A DNA stretch of 64,000 nt from Chloroflexota bacterium (lineage in GTDB: Bacteria; Chloroflexota; Anaerolineae; Promineifilales; Promineifilaceae): assembly GCA_017993775.1 (NCBI GenBank), contig JAGOMA010000019.1, positions 1 through 64,000 of the forward strand. Direction: 5' to 3'. This document shows, in pieces, positions 8,704-16,844 of the stretch (within the stretch, counting starts at the first letter, position 1; each line of letters starts with the position of its first letter). Below the pieces are notes generated by a model that worked only from the letters and a program-made list of their open reading frames with translations, ran no database searches and had not been told where the DNA came from. Made by a program: the position numbers and the translations under genes.

Positions 8704-9948
8704 CTACCCGTTTTCCATTTCCACCGCTAACGCTACCGCTTCGCCGCCGCCCAGGCAGAGCGAGGCAATTCCCCGGTGCAAGCCGCGATTTTGCAGGGCA
8801 TAAAGCAGCGTAACCAGAACACGCGCCCCGCTGGCGCCAATCGGGTGCCCCAAAGCCACGGCGCCGCCATTCACGTTCACCTTGTCCCAATTCCAGGCGT
8901 ATCCTTTTTGGACCATTTCTGCGCCGTTGGCCAGCGCCTGTGCGGCAAAAGCCTCGTTCAGCTCGATCAGATCGACCTGGTCCAGGGTCCAATCGAGCCG
9001 CTGCAGCAGGCGCGGCATGGCGCTGGCCGGGGCGGCAAACAGCCATTTGGGCTCGACGGCCGCCAGAGTGTATCCGGCGATGCGGGCTAACGGCCGTATC
9101 CCCTGTCGCTGCGCTTCGGCGCGGCTGGTCAGCACCAGAGCCGCGGCGCCGTCGTTGAGACCGGGGGCGTTACCAGCCGTGACTGCGCCACCTTGTTCAA
9201 AGGCGGCTGGGAGTTTGGCCAGTTGTTCCAGGCTGGTGTCCAGGCTGTAACCGCCTTCGCTAAAGCTGGCGCGAATGGGTTCGTCGATGGTGAGGCTGGT
9301 GGTGGTTTTGCGCGTTTTGATTTCGACAGGGGTAATTTCGGCGGCGAAACGGCCGTTCACCGTCGCCTCGGCCGCTTTTTCATGGCTGCGCAGGGAAAAC
9401 TGGTCCATTTCTTGCCGCGACACGTTAAATTGTTTGGCGATAAATTCGGCCGCGTTGCCCATCGGCCAATCCTGAAAGGCGCACCACAGGCCATCGTGCA
9501 GGACGGCATCTTGCAGTTGGGCATCGCCATAGCGCAGCCCGGCGCGGGCTTTGGGCAGCAAATAGGGTGCATTGGACATACTTTCCATGCCACCCGCGAC
9601 AAAGATATTGGCTTCCCCGGCGATGATGCCGTTGGCGGCCATCATGACGGCCTTGAGGCCGGAGCCACAGACTTTGTTGACGGCCGTGGCGCCTACCGTG
9701 TTGGGCAGCCCGCCGCGCAGAGCGGCCTGCCGCGCCGGCGCCTGCCCGGCGCCAGCCTGGACAACATGGCCCATGATGGCTTCGTAAACGCTGGCCGGGT
9801 CGATGCCTGAGCGTTCTATGGCGGCGGCCACGGCCGTTGCGCCCAAATCGGTGGCCGTCAGGCTGCTCAATCCGCCCATAAAACGGCCGGTGGGCGTACG
9901 CGCCGCCCCGACAATCACGACATCTTGTGGGTTTTGACTTATGCTCAT
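8704..9948 (-). CDS. Acetyl-CoA C-acetyltransferase (thiolase)
   Basis: Cytosolic thiolase of 414 aa that condenses or cleaves acyl-CoA and acetyl-CoA, in beta-oxidation or ketone and butyrate-type pathways. The nucleophilic Cys is in NKVCGSGLKAVM (~residue 91), the catalytic His in NGGAVALGHPIGASGAR, and the second Cys in ASLCLGGGEAVAL near the C-terminus. The length is slightly above the usual ~392 aa. The N-terminus VVIVGAARTPTGRFMGG matches the family without a gap. It is a single-gene unit here; an enoyl-CoA hydratase lies at 55698-56471. The gene carries several ACGGCCGT copies. Confidence 0.93.
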   Translation of the reverse strand: MSISQNPQDVVIVGAARTPTGRFMGGLSSLTATDLGATAVAAAIERSGIDPASVYEAIMGHVVQAGAGQAPARQAALRGGLPNTVGATAVNKVCGSGLKAVMMAANGIIAGEANIFVAGGMESMSNAPYLLPKARAGLRYGDAQLQDAVLHDGLWCAFQDWPMGNAAEFIAKQFNVSRQEMDQFSLRSHEKAAEATVNGRFAAEITPVEIKTRKTTTSLTIDEPIRASFSEGGYSLDTSLEQLAKLPAAFEQGGAVTAGNAPGLNDGAAALVLTSRAEAQRQGIRPLARIAGYTLAAVEPKWLFAAPASAMPRLLQRLDWTLDQVDLIELNEAFAAQALANGAEMVQKGYAWNWDKVNVNGGAVALGHPIGASGARVLVTLLYALQNRGLHRGIASLCLGGGEAVALAVEMENG

Positions 9949-10199
9949 GGGTTACTCCCTTTTTTGCTAGAGGATTTTGTATGGTGGTGGTGTGGGTTTT
10001 TAGTATTGTATGCAAAGCTGGGGCATATAGCGAGATGAGAACGGCCGTTTTTGTGAGTTTGGCGCATATTTGGCGGTGGAATTTGGGCGATTGGCTGTAG
10101 ACGGGGTGACGGCCGTTCCTTTACAATGTACCAGGGTTATTAAATGAGCAGGCAGTAAATAACCACCCTCTTGTCTTTATCCTACCAGAGGACTGGCGT

Positions 10200-10478
10200 A
10201 TGATGGATAGAAGAAAATTATTTACGGAGGTACTGGCAACATTGTTTGAAAACAAATTTAATCCAAACACCATCAATTTTGCTTGCAGCCAGTGCCGGCT
10301 GGCTTCAAGGCAGCATGTTTCGATTTCTTCCACTCAGATTGTTTGCCCAAATTGCGCCCACCCAATGCACAACATGGGCATTGGGTTTGTTGTTCCCAAG
10401 CTGACAGACAATCAACAATGGCAAAAAATCGAGCTGCTTGTCCAACATGATTTTTCCTTTGAGCTTTTACCGGCCTGA
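10200..10478 (+). CDS. Small zinc-ribbon-like protein of unknown function
   Basis: 92-aa protein with two CxxC knuckles (CSQC at ~28-31 and CPNCAHP at ~52-58) in a zinc-ribbon arrangement. The rest shows no recognised domain. ATG codons at 10200 and 10203 are both near a GAGGACT ribosome-binding site. It stands alone, followed by ~245 bp before the penicillin-binding protein gene. The family is not recognised; nucleic-acid or protein binding is only suggested by the ribbon. Confidence 0.6.
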   Translation: MMDRRKLFTEVLATLFENKFNPNTINFACSQCRLASRQHVSISSTQIVCPNCAHPMHNMGIGFVVPKLTDNQQWQKIELLVQHDFSFELLPA

Positions 10479-10723
10479 TTTGTTTACCTGGGAGCTTCGC
10501 AGGGGTATGGCGGTATACGTCATGCCCCTTTTTTGATCTTTTCCGTGATCAGTTCATTAAACCTGGCCGGCGCGGCTGAGCAGTCAGTAGAAAGCTGGAT
10601 TGTCTGGGCTATAATTTGCGGGCAAACATAAAATCTCAACCGTCGATAAGCAATCAACCTAAAACGGATTGGTGTCTACAGAAACGGACAAGTAAGCGGC
10701 TAAGGCGCACTCGGAAAAAACCT

Positions 10724-12940
10724 ATGAATTGGAAAGTAATTATCGTATTAACGGCCGTACTCTGGCTGGCTGCTTGTGGCGCGGCTGGGCTGCAAGATAC
10801 GTATGTCGAGGCCACCCTGACGCCGCAGGCCACAGAAACGCCCAAACCAACGGCCGTACCCATCCTGGAAGACGCCGGAGGAATTGGTCGGGCGTTTTAT
10901 CGCGCCTGGGAAACGGGCGATTATCTGGGCATGTACAGCTTGTTAACGCCACAAAGCCAGGCGTTGGTCGACAGCGCGGCCTTTACCCAACGGTACGAAG
11001 AAGCGTTGCAAACGGCGATGGTTACGGCCGTTCATTCCCAGCCTTTGTCGCTGCTGCAGGATGGGGAAACGGCCGAAATGGGGGTGCGGGTGACCTGGGA
11101 CACGGCCGTGCTTGGCCCCATTGTCCGCGAGTATGGCCTGCCCCTGACCTACACCGAAGGGCGTTGGGGCGTGGTTTGGGACGAAGGGTTGATTCTGCCG
11201 GAACTTGCCGGCGGCAATCGCCTGCTTATGGATTACCGCACACCTGCCCGCGCCAACATCTACGATTTTCAGGGAAAAGCGCTGGCCTACCAGGGAACCA
11301 TCCTGAGCTTAGGAGTCATCCCGGGGCAGATTGAGGACGAAGAAGCGCTCCTCAATGCGTTGTCGCCCGTATTGGGCAAAACCCCGGCGGAAATAAAAGA
11401 AATTTATGCTCAGGCGCTGCCCGATTGGTACTGGCCTCTGGGCGACATCCCCGAAGAAGTGATGCAGGCGCACGCCGCCGAGCTGCAGCCATTCATCGGC
11501 AAAGGGCTGGCTCCGCCAGAGCAGCGCCTGACGCGCATTTACGCCGCCGATGGCGTCGCGCCGCATGTGGTGGGCTACATCGGCCCCATTCCCGCTGAAA
11601 ACCTGGACGACTATCTGGGTCAAGGGTATCGCGGTGATGAACAGGTGGGTTTGGCCGGTCTGGAAGCATGGGGTGAAGAATACCTGAACGGCGAGCGCGG
11701 CGGCACGCTGACCGTGGTTGGGCCTAGCGGCCAATATGTCACCACGATTGCCGAGCGCGCGCCGCAGCAGTCGCGCAGTATTTTCACGACCATTGATAAT
11801 GATTTTCAGACGGCCGTGCAGCAAGCCCTGGCTGAAGCCATCGAAACCTACCCGCTGGCGAATGCCGGTTCGGTGGTGGTGATGGATGTTAAAACCGGCG
11901 CGATTCGGGCCATGGCCAGTTACCCCTCCTACAACCCGGCCGTTTTTGACGCCAACCGATCAGAAGGTGACGCCGAATTAAGCGCGGTACTCACGGATTC
12001 GGGACGGCCGTTGCTCAATCGCGTCACCCAGGGCGCTTATCCTTCCGGCTCGCTCTTCAAAATCATTACGCTGTCCGCCGCCCTGAAAAGCGGCCTATAC
12101 ACGGCCGACAGCCGCTACACCAGCACCGGAACCTGGAACCGCATGGGCGATAATTTTGTCAAATACGATTGGCTGGCTGGCGGTCATGGCACCATCAGCA
12201 TGAGGCAGGCGTTGGTCGTTTCATGCAACAGTTGTTTTTATGACGCCGGATTTAACCTGGACCAGTTCGACAACAATTTTTTGCCGGACGTGGCCAAAGG
12301 CTTCGGACTGGGTCAGGAAACAGGCATTCAGATCGGCGAATCTGCCGGTTTAATTCCCAGCCCGGAATGGAAAATCACCAACGTGGGTGAAGGCTGGGTT
12401 CCCGGCGACGCCGTGAACATGGCGATTGGTCAAGGGTATGTCCAGGTCACGCCGCTGCAAATGGTTGATCTGGTAGCCGCTGTGGCCAATGGCGGCACGT
12501 TGTATCGGCCTACGGTGGTAGACCGCATCGGCGCGGGCGCGGGCGCGCCGGAAGAGCCGTGGCCGGTCCAGGCGCGCGGCGAACTGCCCATCACCCCCGA
12601 CCAGATCGCGACGCTGCAAGAGGCGATGTGGGGCGTCGCTAACAGCCCGTCGGGCACAGCGACCTTCCAGTTTGTGGATTTGCCGGTGCCGGTGGCGGGT
12701 AAAACGGGCACGGCCGAAGACCCGCCGCGCACGTCGCACGCCTGGTTTGCCGGGTATGCGCCGGCCGCGCCATTCACCCGCGTGGATGGCTCGACTATCG
12801 AGGAGCCGGAGATTGCCATTGTGGTGATGGTTGAGAATGCCGGCGAAGGGTCGGCCGTCGCCGCGCCGATTTTTCGGCGGGTGGTGGAGTTGTATTATGG
12901 GGTGGAACCGCAACGGCCGTATCCCTGGTCTGGCGGTTAA
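10724..12940 (+). CDS. Penicillin-binding protein 2-type transpeptidase lipoprotein
   Basis: Cell-wall D,D-transpeptidase of 738 aa, exported and probably lipid-anchored. The start at 10724 gives a typical lipoprotein signal ending VLWLAACGAAG; the longer frame from 10616 would bury it. After a Thr-Pro linker comes an NTF2-like, MecA_N-type region (~45-155), a dimerisation domain, and the transpeptidase domain with all three active-site motifs: SLFK (~residue 442), SCN (~499) and KTG in AGKTGTAE (~659). The MecA_N-like domain is shared with PBP2a/PBP3-type enzymes, so low beta-lactam affinity is possible but cannot be judged from sequence. It is monocistronic. Confidence 0.88.
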   Translation: MNWKVIIVLTAVLWLAACGAAGLQDTYVEATLTPQATETPKPTAVPILEDAGGIGRAFYRAWETGDYLGMYSLLTPQSQALVDSAAFTQRYEEALQTAMVTAVHSQPLSLLQDGETAEMGVRVTWDTAVLGPIVREYGLPLTYTEGRWGVVWDEGLILPELAGGNRLLMDYRTPARANIYDFQGKALAYQGTILSLGVIPGQIEDEEALLNALSPVLGKTPAEIKEIYAQALPDWYWPLGDIPEEVMQAHAAELQPFIGKGLAPPEQRLTRIYAADGVAPHVVGYIGPIPAENLDDYLGQGYRGDEQVGLAGLEAWGEEYLNGERGGTLTVVGPSGQYVTTIAERAPQQSRSIFTTIDNDFQTAVQQALAEAIETYPLANAGSVVVMDVKTGAIRAMASYPSYNPAVFDANRSEGDAELSAVLTDSGRPLLNRVTQGAYPSGSLFKIITLSAALKSGLYTADSRYTSTGTWNRMGDNFVKYDWLAGGHGTISMRQALVVSCNSCFYDAGFNLDQFDNNFLPDVAKGFGLGQETGIQIGESAGLIPSPEWKITNVGEGWVPGDAVNMAIGQGYVQVTPLQMVDLVAAVANGGTLYRPTVVDRIGAGAGAPEEPWPVQARGELPITPDQIATLQEAMWGVANSPSGTATFQFVDLPVPVAGKTGTAEDPPRTSHAWFAGYAPAAPFTRVDGSTIEEPEIAIVVMVENAGEGSAVAAPIFRRVVELYYGVEPQRPYPWSGG

Positions 12941-13092
12941 ACCATCGGCGTGGGCAGGTCTGGAAAGTCTCAGGGAATTCTAAATAATAGATAATTGGCG
13001 GATCGGAGGCTTGCCATATCGTGTATAATGTCCCGTGGAATTAAAAATCTAGTTCTGGAAGAGGACTATCAAATATCAAGAAGGAGGTTACT

Positions 13093-13284
13093 ATGACGAA
13101 ATTACTTAAAAAAGCTTTTGCCGAAGCCAATCGGCTGCCAGAATGGGAGCAAGACGCTCTGGCGGCAATGATTTTGGACGAAATCGCTGATAATCGTCAA
13201 TGGCAAAAAGCCCCCAGCGAAGCAGATGTCTGGATGGAAAAGTTGGTTGAAGACGCGCTGGCCCCGCAGCGATCAATCGCCTGA
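13093..13284 (+). CDS. Small acidic antitoxin-like protein
   Basis: 63 aa, with a strong AAGGAGG ribosome-binding site 8 nt before the ATG. The pattern LPEWEQDALAAMILDEIADN resembles short antitoxin or addiction-module proteins, common in cyanobacteria and Chloroflexi, that precede a RelE- or PIN-type toxin. No toxin frame follows: the next 130 bp hold a terminator and then an HD-domain gene. It is either an orphan or a false similarity. Confidence 0.6.
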   Translation: MTKLLKKAFAEANRLPEWEQDALAAMILDEIADNRQWQKAPSEADVWMEKLVEDALAPQRSIA

Positions 13285-13312
13285 ACCCTCTTGATTAAGG
13301 CCAGATCCCATT

Positions 13313-13350
13313 AAAGACTGAGGATTGTTACCTGATAGTCCTCAGTCTTT
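13313..13350 (+). terminator. Rho-independent terminator
   Basis: Perfect 12-bp arms AAAGACTGAGGA and TCCTCAGTCTTT with a 14-nt loop, 28 bp after the stop of the small antitoxin-like gene. The right arm ends in TTT and the left in AAA, so it could work in both directions. Confidence 0.75.
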
Positions 13351-13419
13351 AAATGTACCCCCAACATCGTGCCAATAAACGCACTCCTGAAGCACCAATC
13401 ATCATAAATTCTAACCATC

Positions 13420-14088
13420 ATGCCTAAAAATAAAAACAACGAGCCTCGTCGTATGCCGTGGCGAAAAGCAGTCAAAAAAACCATGCAGCAGGCGACCGAA
13501 CAGGAAATTATTTATCGTTTCGGCAGCCTGGATAACGCTTCTTTTAATTATCGCTGGGAACATGTCCAATCGGTTGTGGCGTTGGCGACGCGCCTGGGAG
13601 AATTGACCGGCGCGGATCTGGAAGTTGTGGAGGCGGCCGCCTGGCTGCACGATGTACGTAAAGACGCTGGTGATTCTCATCCCCGCCAGGGGGCCAAATT
13701 TGCCCGCGAATTTTTGCCCCAAACTACGTTTCCGCCGGAAAAGATTGAACGGGTGGCCCAGGCTATTGAGGACCATATGGGCTTATGGCGGGATAAACCG
13801 TTGAAGAACCTGGAATCGATGGTGTTGTGGGATGCGGATAAGTTGGCGAAGATTGGGTTAACGGCCGTTTTCCATTGGACTGGTCTGGCGTTAGCGGGCA
13901 ACAAATCGCGCGCCCTCTCAGACCTGATCGCTCGCGGTCGCTCGGCCGATTGGCAGGCCAAAACGGTTGCCAGCATGCATACAAAACCTGCCCGCCGCGC
14001 CGCCAAATCTCGTCTAAAATCTTACAATAAACTCTGGGACAGCCTGGAAGCTGAACTCAAAGGGGACGATCTGTTAGCCAAGCAATAA
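13420..14088 (+). CDS. HD-domain phosphohydrolase
   Basis: Predicted metal-dependent phosphohydrolase of 222 aa. The HD signature is visible as WEHVQSVVALATRLG (first His), AAAWLHDVRKDAG (the HD pair), and a downstream IEDHMGLW plus MVLWDADKLAKIG supplying the remaining ligands. This pattern matches YpgQ/YqeK-like nucleotide or cyclic-nucleotide hydrolases, but the substrate is not evident. The N-terminus is short and basic. It is flanked by a terminator upstream and by a convergent lipoprotein gene 13 bp downstream. Confidence 0.8.
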   Translation: MPKNKNNEPRRMPWRKAVKKTMQQATEQEIIYRFGSLDNASFNYRWEHVQSVVALATRLGELTGADLEVVEAAAWLHDVRKDAGDSHPRQGAKFAREFLPQTTFPPEKIERVAQAIEDHMGLWRDKPLKNLESMVLWDADKLAKIGLTAVFHWTGLALAGNKSRALSDLIARGRSADWQAKTVASMHTKPARRAAKSRLKSYNKLWDSLEAELKGDDLLAKQ

Positions 14089-14101
14089 CCGTTATTTGGG
14101 G

Positions 14102-15346
14102 TTAACGGCCGTTCTGATAAAAGAAATCGGTCACCACCGGATGCACATAGCCGCTGGCGCGAAATAAAGCCTGCCATTCCCAGGCCGCGTCATGACTGCC
14201 CCCCGCCTGATTGGCCACAATCCAATAGCTAAACGCCAAAAAATATGGTTCGGCGTCGCGCATGTAGCCATACTGGTAGGCCAGCAAATCTGTTACCGCG
14301 TCTGGATTGTCGCTGTACGAGCCGCCCTCTGTGCCGACCATTGGCAGCGAACGACCGAGATGGTTGCGAACAATCTCGTCATATTTGCGGAACAGCAAAA
14401 AACCGTCCGGGTCATCGTAGGGGCGCGTGCCGTGATAGTTGTGTACCGAAAGCCAGGCATGATTGAGCAGCGCGCCATCGCCATTAAACTCTAGCGCCCT
14501 TAAGGTACGATCCAAAAACTCATAGTGGTTGTACGCCCCGCCAGGGCTAAACGCGCCGATGCCCGGCAGCCCACCGTTGGCCACAATAATGCGCGCCGTC
14601 GCCGCCCAGGCGATGGCATACTGGTTTGGATTGGCAAAACCCTGGTGGTTTTCGTCGTTGACGTTGGGTTCATTGTAGAGTTGAAAATAATAGACGCCTT
14701 TGGCGCGGTAATGGCGCACCATGCCGGCGACATCGCCATCATACGGTAGCACGCCGTTGCGATAAAGCCGCATCACTGGCATGATGCCATTGGCGACTAA
14801 TTTGTCCACCAGATAATCGTTGCTGCCGATGTCCGCGCCATCGTTGAGAAACACAACCCATTTGATGTGCATTTTCACCATTTCGGCTACAAACCGATCG
14901 ACTACGCCTTGATCCTGGCTGACGGTTGGAATCCAATGCATGCCCCAGCCGTTGTCGCCGGGCGGCACGGGGAAGGCTTCGTAAGGGATGACTTCCTGGT
15001 AGGCGTATTGGTCGATGGGTTTAATGATGGGCGTGATGGTTGGCGTGATGAGCGGCGAGAGCGTGGGCGTTGGCGTTTCGCTGGGGCGTGGCGTGAATGG
15101 GGTGAGCGTGGGGATGAAGGGGGTGTTGGTGGGGGTGGCTGTGGCGCGGGGAGCGGCGAAAATGGGGGTGGCTACGGCCGTTACCACACTGGCCGTAAAA
15201 GTTGCCGGAACGCTGTTTGTGGGCACGGGCAGGGCGGCAGCCATGGCTCTGGTAGGCAGTGGAGCGGCATCTACCGCCTGACAACCCATCAACAGACCGA
15301 CTGCCAGAAACAGCAAGCCAACGGTGATGGGCCAGCTTGTTTTCAT
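14102..15346 (-). CDS. Glycoside-hydrolase-like TIM-barrel lipoprotein
   Basis: Secreted, lipid-anchored protein of 414 aa. The start at 15346 gives the signal LLFLAVGLLMGCQAVDA; a longer overlapping frame to 16156 is an artefact of antisense reading through cofE. After a ~70-aa Thr-Pro linker comes a barrel with the clan GH-A pattern: acid/base Glu in LYNEPNVN and nucleophile Glu in MVGTEGGSY, with HWIP and VHNYHG nearby. It resembles GH5/GH39/GH53-like enzymes, but the family is not certain. Its ATG overlaps the TGA of cofE (ATGA), so it is probably translationally coupled to that gene, an odd pairing of cell-surface glycan enzyme and F420 ligase. Confidence 0.78.
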   Translation of the reverse strand: MKTSWPITVGLLFLAVGLLMGCQAVDAAPLPTRAMAAALPVPTNSVPATFTASVVTAVATPIFAAPRATATPTNTPFIPTLTPFTPRPSETPTPTLSPLITPTITPIIKPIDQYAYQEVIPYEAFPVPPGDNGWGMHWIPTVSQDQGVVDRFVAEMVKMHIKWVVFLNDGADIGSNDYLVDKLVANGIMPVMRLYRNGVLPYDGDVAGMVRHYRAKGVYYFQLYNEPNVNDENHQGFANPNQYAIAWAATARIIVANGGLPGIGAFSPGGAYNHYEFLDRTLRALEFNGDGALLNHAWLSVHNYHGTRPYDDPDGFLLFRKYDEIVRNHLGRSLPMVGTEGGSYSDNPDAVTDLLAYQYGYMRDAEPYFLAFSYWIVANQAGGSHDAAWEWQALFRASGYVHPVVTDFFYQNGR

Positions 15347-16101
15347 CGATATAGGTCTAACTCCTTGGGGCGTACCAAATCTCGGGCACGGCCGTCTGCT
15401 GCCGGCAGATTGAGTCCGCGCAGGAGAACTACCGGCCGTCCTTCGGCCGCCTGCCCCATCAACAGCCCGGCGGCAGCGGCAATTTCGTCGGCCACGCCAA
15501 CGTCGGTGTGCTGCAAGATATAGCCGTACCGATCTGGCTCGCCGCGACGGTCCCACAGGGCGGGCAGCCCGGCTACGCCAATGGCCACGCCGACTGTTCC
15601 CAGGCGAAACGGCCGTCCGTGGCTGTCGGTAATGACCACACCTACGGTTACGCCCAGCCGGGCGTGGATGGTTTGGCGGATAGCGGCGGCGGACGCGTCC
15701 GGGTCGATGGGCAGCAGGAGAACGGCCGTGTCGCCATCGGCGGCGACATTGGAGCGGTCGATACCGGCGTTGGCGCTGGTAAAACCCAGCTTGTGACGTA
15801 CCACCAGCACCCCCGGCTTGAGGCGCGAAATCTCGTCGCTCTCGCGCAAAATCAGCTCGACCACGCGCGGGTCTTTGTCGGTTTGGGCGGCGACTGCCAG
15901 CGCGCGCGGCCCGGGTTCCACTTCGGTCAGCCGCACCAGCCGCCCTTCGGCTTTGGAGACAATTTTTTGGGCGATGGCCAGGACGTCGCCGTCTTGGAGG
16001 GCGATGTCGGCCTGGGTAAGCGCAGCCAGAATGATGTCGGCTACATCGTTGCCGGGCTGGACATCGGGGATATGGGGAACGGCCGTGAGAGAGATATTCA
16101 T
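15343..16101 (-). CDS. cofE: Coenzyme F420-0:L-glutamate ligase
   Basis: Adds gamma-linked glutamates to F420-0 using GTP, a late step of coenzyme F420 synthesis. The 252-aa chain shows the CofE core: [17 protein letters not shown], a conserved [12 protein letters not shown] segment, [12 protein letters not shown], and [19 protein letters not shown]. The start at 16101 ([17 protein letters not shown]) was chosen over the longer frame, which only translates tandem repeats. The length matches stand-alone CofE rather than the FbiB fusion. The downstream gene starts within the stop codon; npdG ends 70 bp upstream on the same strand. Confidence 0.92.
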   Translation of the reverse strand: MNISLTAVPHIPDVQPGNDVADIILAALTQADIALQDGDVLAIAQKIVSKAEGRLVRLTEVEPGPRALAVAAQTDKDPRVVELILRESDEISRLKPGVLVVRHKLGFTSANAGIDRSNVAADGDTAVLLLPIDPDASAAAIRQTIHARLGVTVGVVITDSHGRPFRLGTVGVAIGVAGLPALWDRRGEPDRYGYILQHTDVGVADEIAAAAGLLMGQAAEGRPVVLLRGLNLPAADGRARDLVRPKELDLYR

Positions 16102-16105
16102 TGTA

Positions 16106-16160
16106 AAGTGTGGAGTGTGGAGTGTGGAGCGCGGAGTGCGGATTTTTATTCCGCACTCCA
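16106..16160. repeat. Tandem TGGAGTG heptamers folding as a hairpin
   Basis: The 70-bp gap between cofE and npdG holds about four copies of a TGGAGTG-type heptamer, the last two with substitutions. The repeat pairs with a downstream inverted copy: GGAGTGCGGA at 16133-16142 and TCCGCACTCC at 16150-16159, with a 7-nt T-rich loop. It could act as an intercistronic hairpin. A hairpin built the same way from octamers lies at 54736-54801. Confidence 0.6.
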
Positions 16161-16171
16161 CACGTTGCACT

Positions 16172-16822
16172 CTAAATTCCGGTGATGCGGATGCCGGCGC
16201 TGGGTGATTTGTGGATGATATTGATGGCGATGAGAACGGCCGTTAACCCTTCCACCGCCCGCGCATTTTGCAGCGCCCCGGCATTCACCCCACGCAGACC
16301 GGCGTCCTGGCACAATTGCAGCGCCACGGCCTTGTCTTCTTTCTTTTCACCGCATACCAGCACATCACAGTCCATGGCGTGGTCCAGGTCCAGCAAATGA
16401 TGCGCGCCGATGTTTTGGAAGGCTGCTACCACCCGCACAGCGTCGCCAAGCTGGTTTTGGGCCTCTTCAGCCGCCGACAGGCCGCTTTCCAGCGTGTGGA
16501 CCCGCGCTTTTTTCTCGCCAGAGGGAGCCACGACGGTGATTAACAATTTGTCTTGTAAGGCCGGTCTGGCCTGTTCTAAGGTGTCGGCTTGCGCCCAATA
16601 GGGCACGGATAAGACCACCACTTCGGCTTGCTGCGCGGCCGTCAGGTTGTCTGTGCCGGCTACAGATGCCGAATCCGACAGTTTCGCCCGCATATCGACA
16701 GCTGCGGCCGCGCCCTTTTCCGCCTTGCGTGAACCGATGATAATTTCATGCCCGGCCGCCGCCCAGCGGTAGCCAAGTCCAAAACCTTCATTTCCTGTGC
16801 CGCCTAAAATTGCGATTTTCAC
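16172..16822 (-). CDS. npdG: NADPH:F420 oxidoreductase
   Basis: Transfers hydride between NADPH and F420. The 216-aa chain has an N-terminal Rossmann motif GGTGNEGFGLGYRWAAAGHE, followed by IIGSRKAEKG for the NADP phosphate. VVLSVPYWAQ and AFQNIGAHHLLD complete the Fno/NpdG pattern. The start is a GTG at 16822, supported by an AAAGGAG 7 nt upstream. It lies directly upstream of cofE on the same strand. The LLM oxidoreductase at 18831 could use the reduced cofactor. Confidence 0.9.
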   Translation of the reverse strand: MKIAILGGTGNEGFGLGYRWAAAGHEIIIGSRKAEKGAAAAVDMRAKLSDSASVAGTDNLTAAQQAEVVVLSVPYWAQADTLEQARPALQDKLLITVVAPSGEKKARVHTLESGLSAAEEAQNQLGDAVRVVAAFQNIGAHHLLDLDHAMDCDVLVCGEKKEDKAVALQLCQDAGLRGVNAGALQNARAVEGLTAVLIAINIIHKSPSAGIRITGI

Positions 16823-16844
16823 TGGGTTGCTCCTTTCATGAATT

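Noticed and set aside
14102..16156. 684-codon minus-strand frame read as one gene
   Set aside because: Its first ~270 residues are an out-of-phase reading of cofE and of tandem TGGAGTG repeats. A lipoprotein signal and ATGA overlap at 15346 mark the real start.
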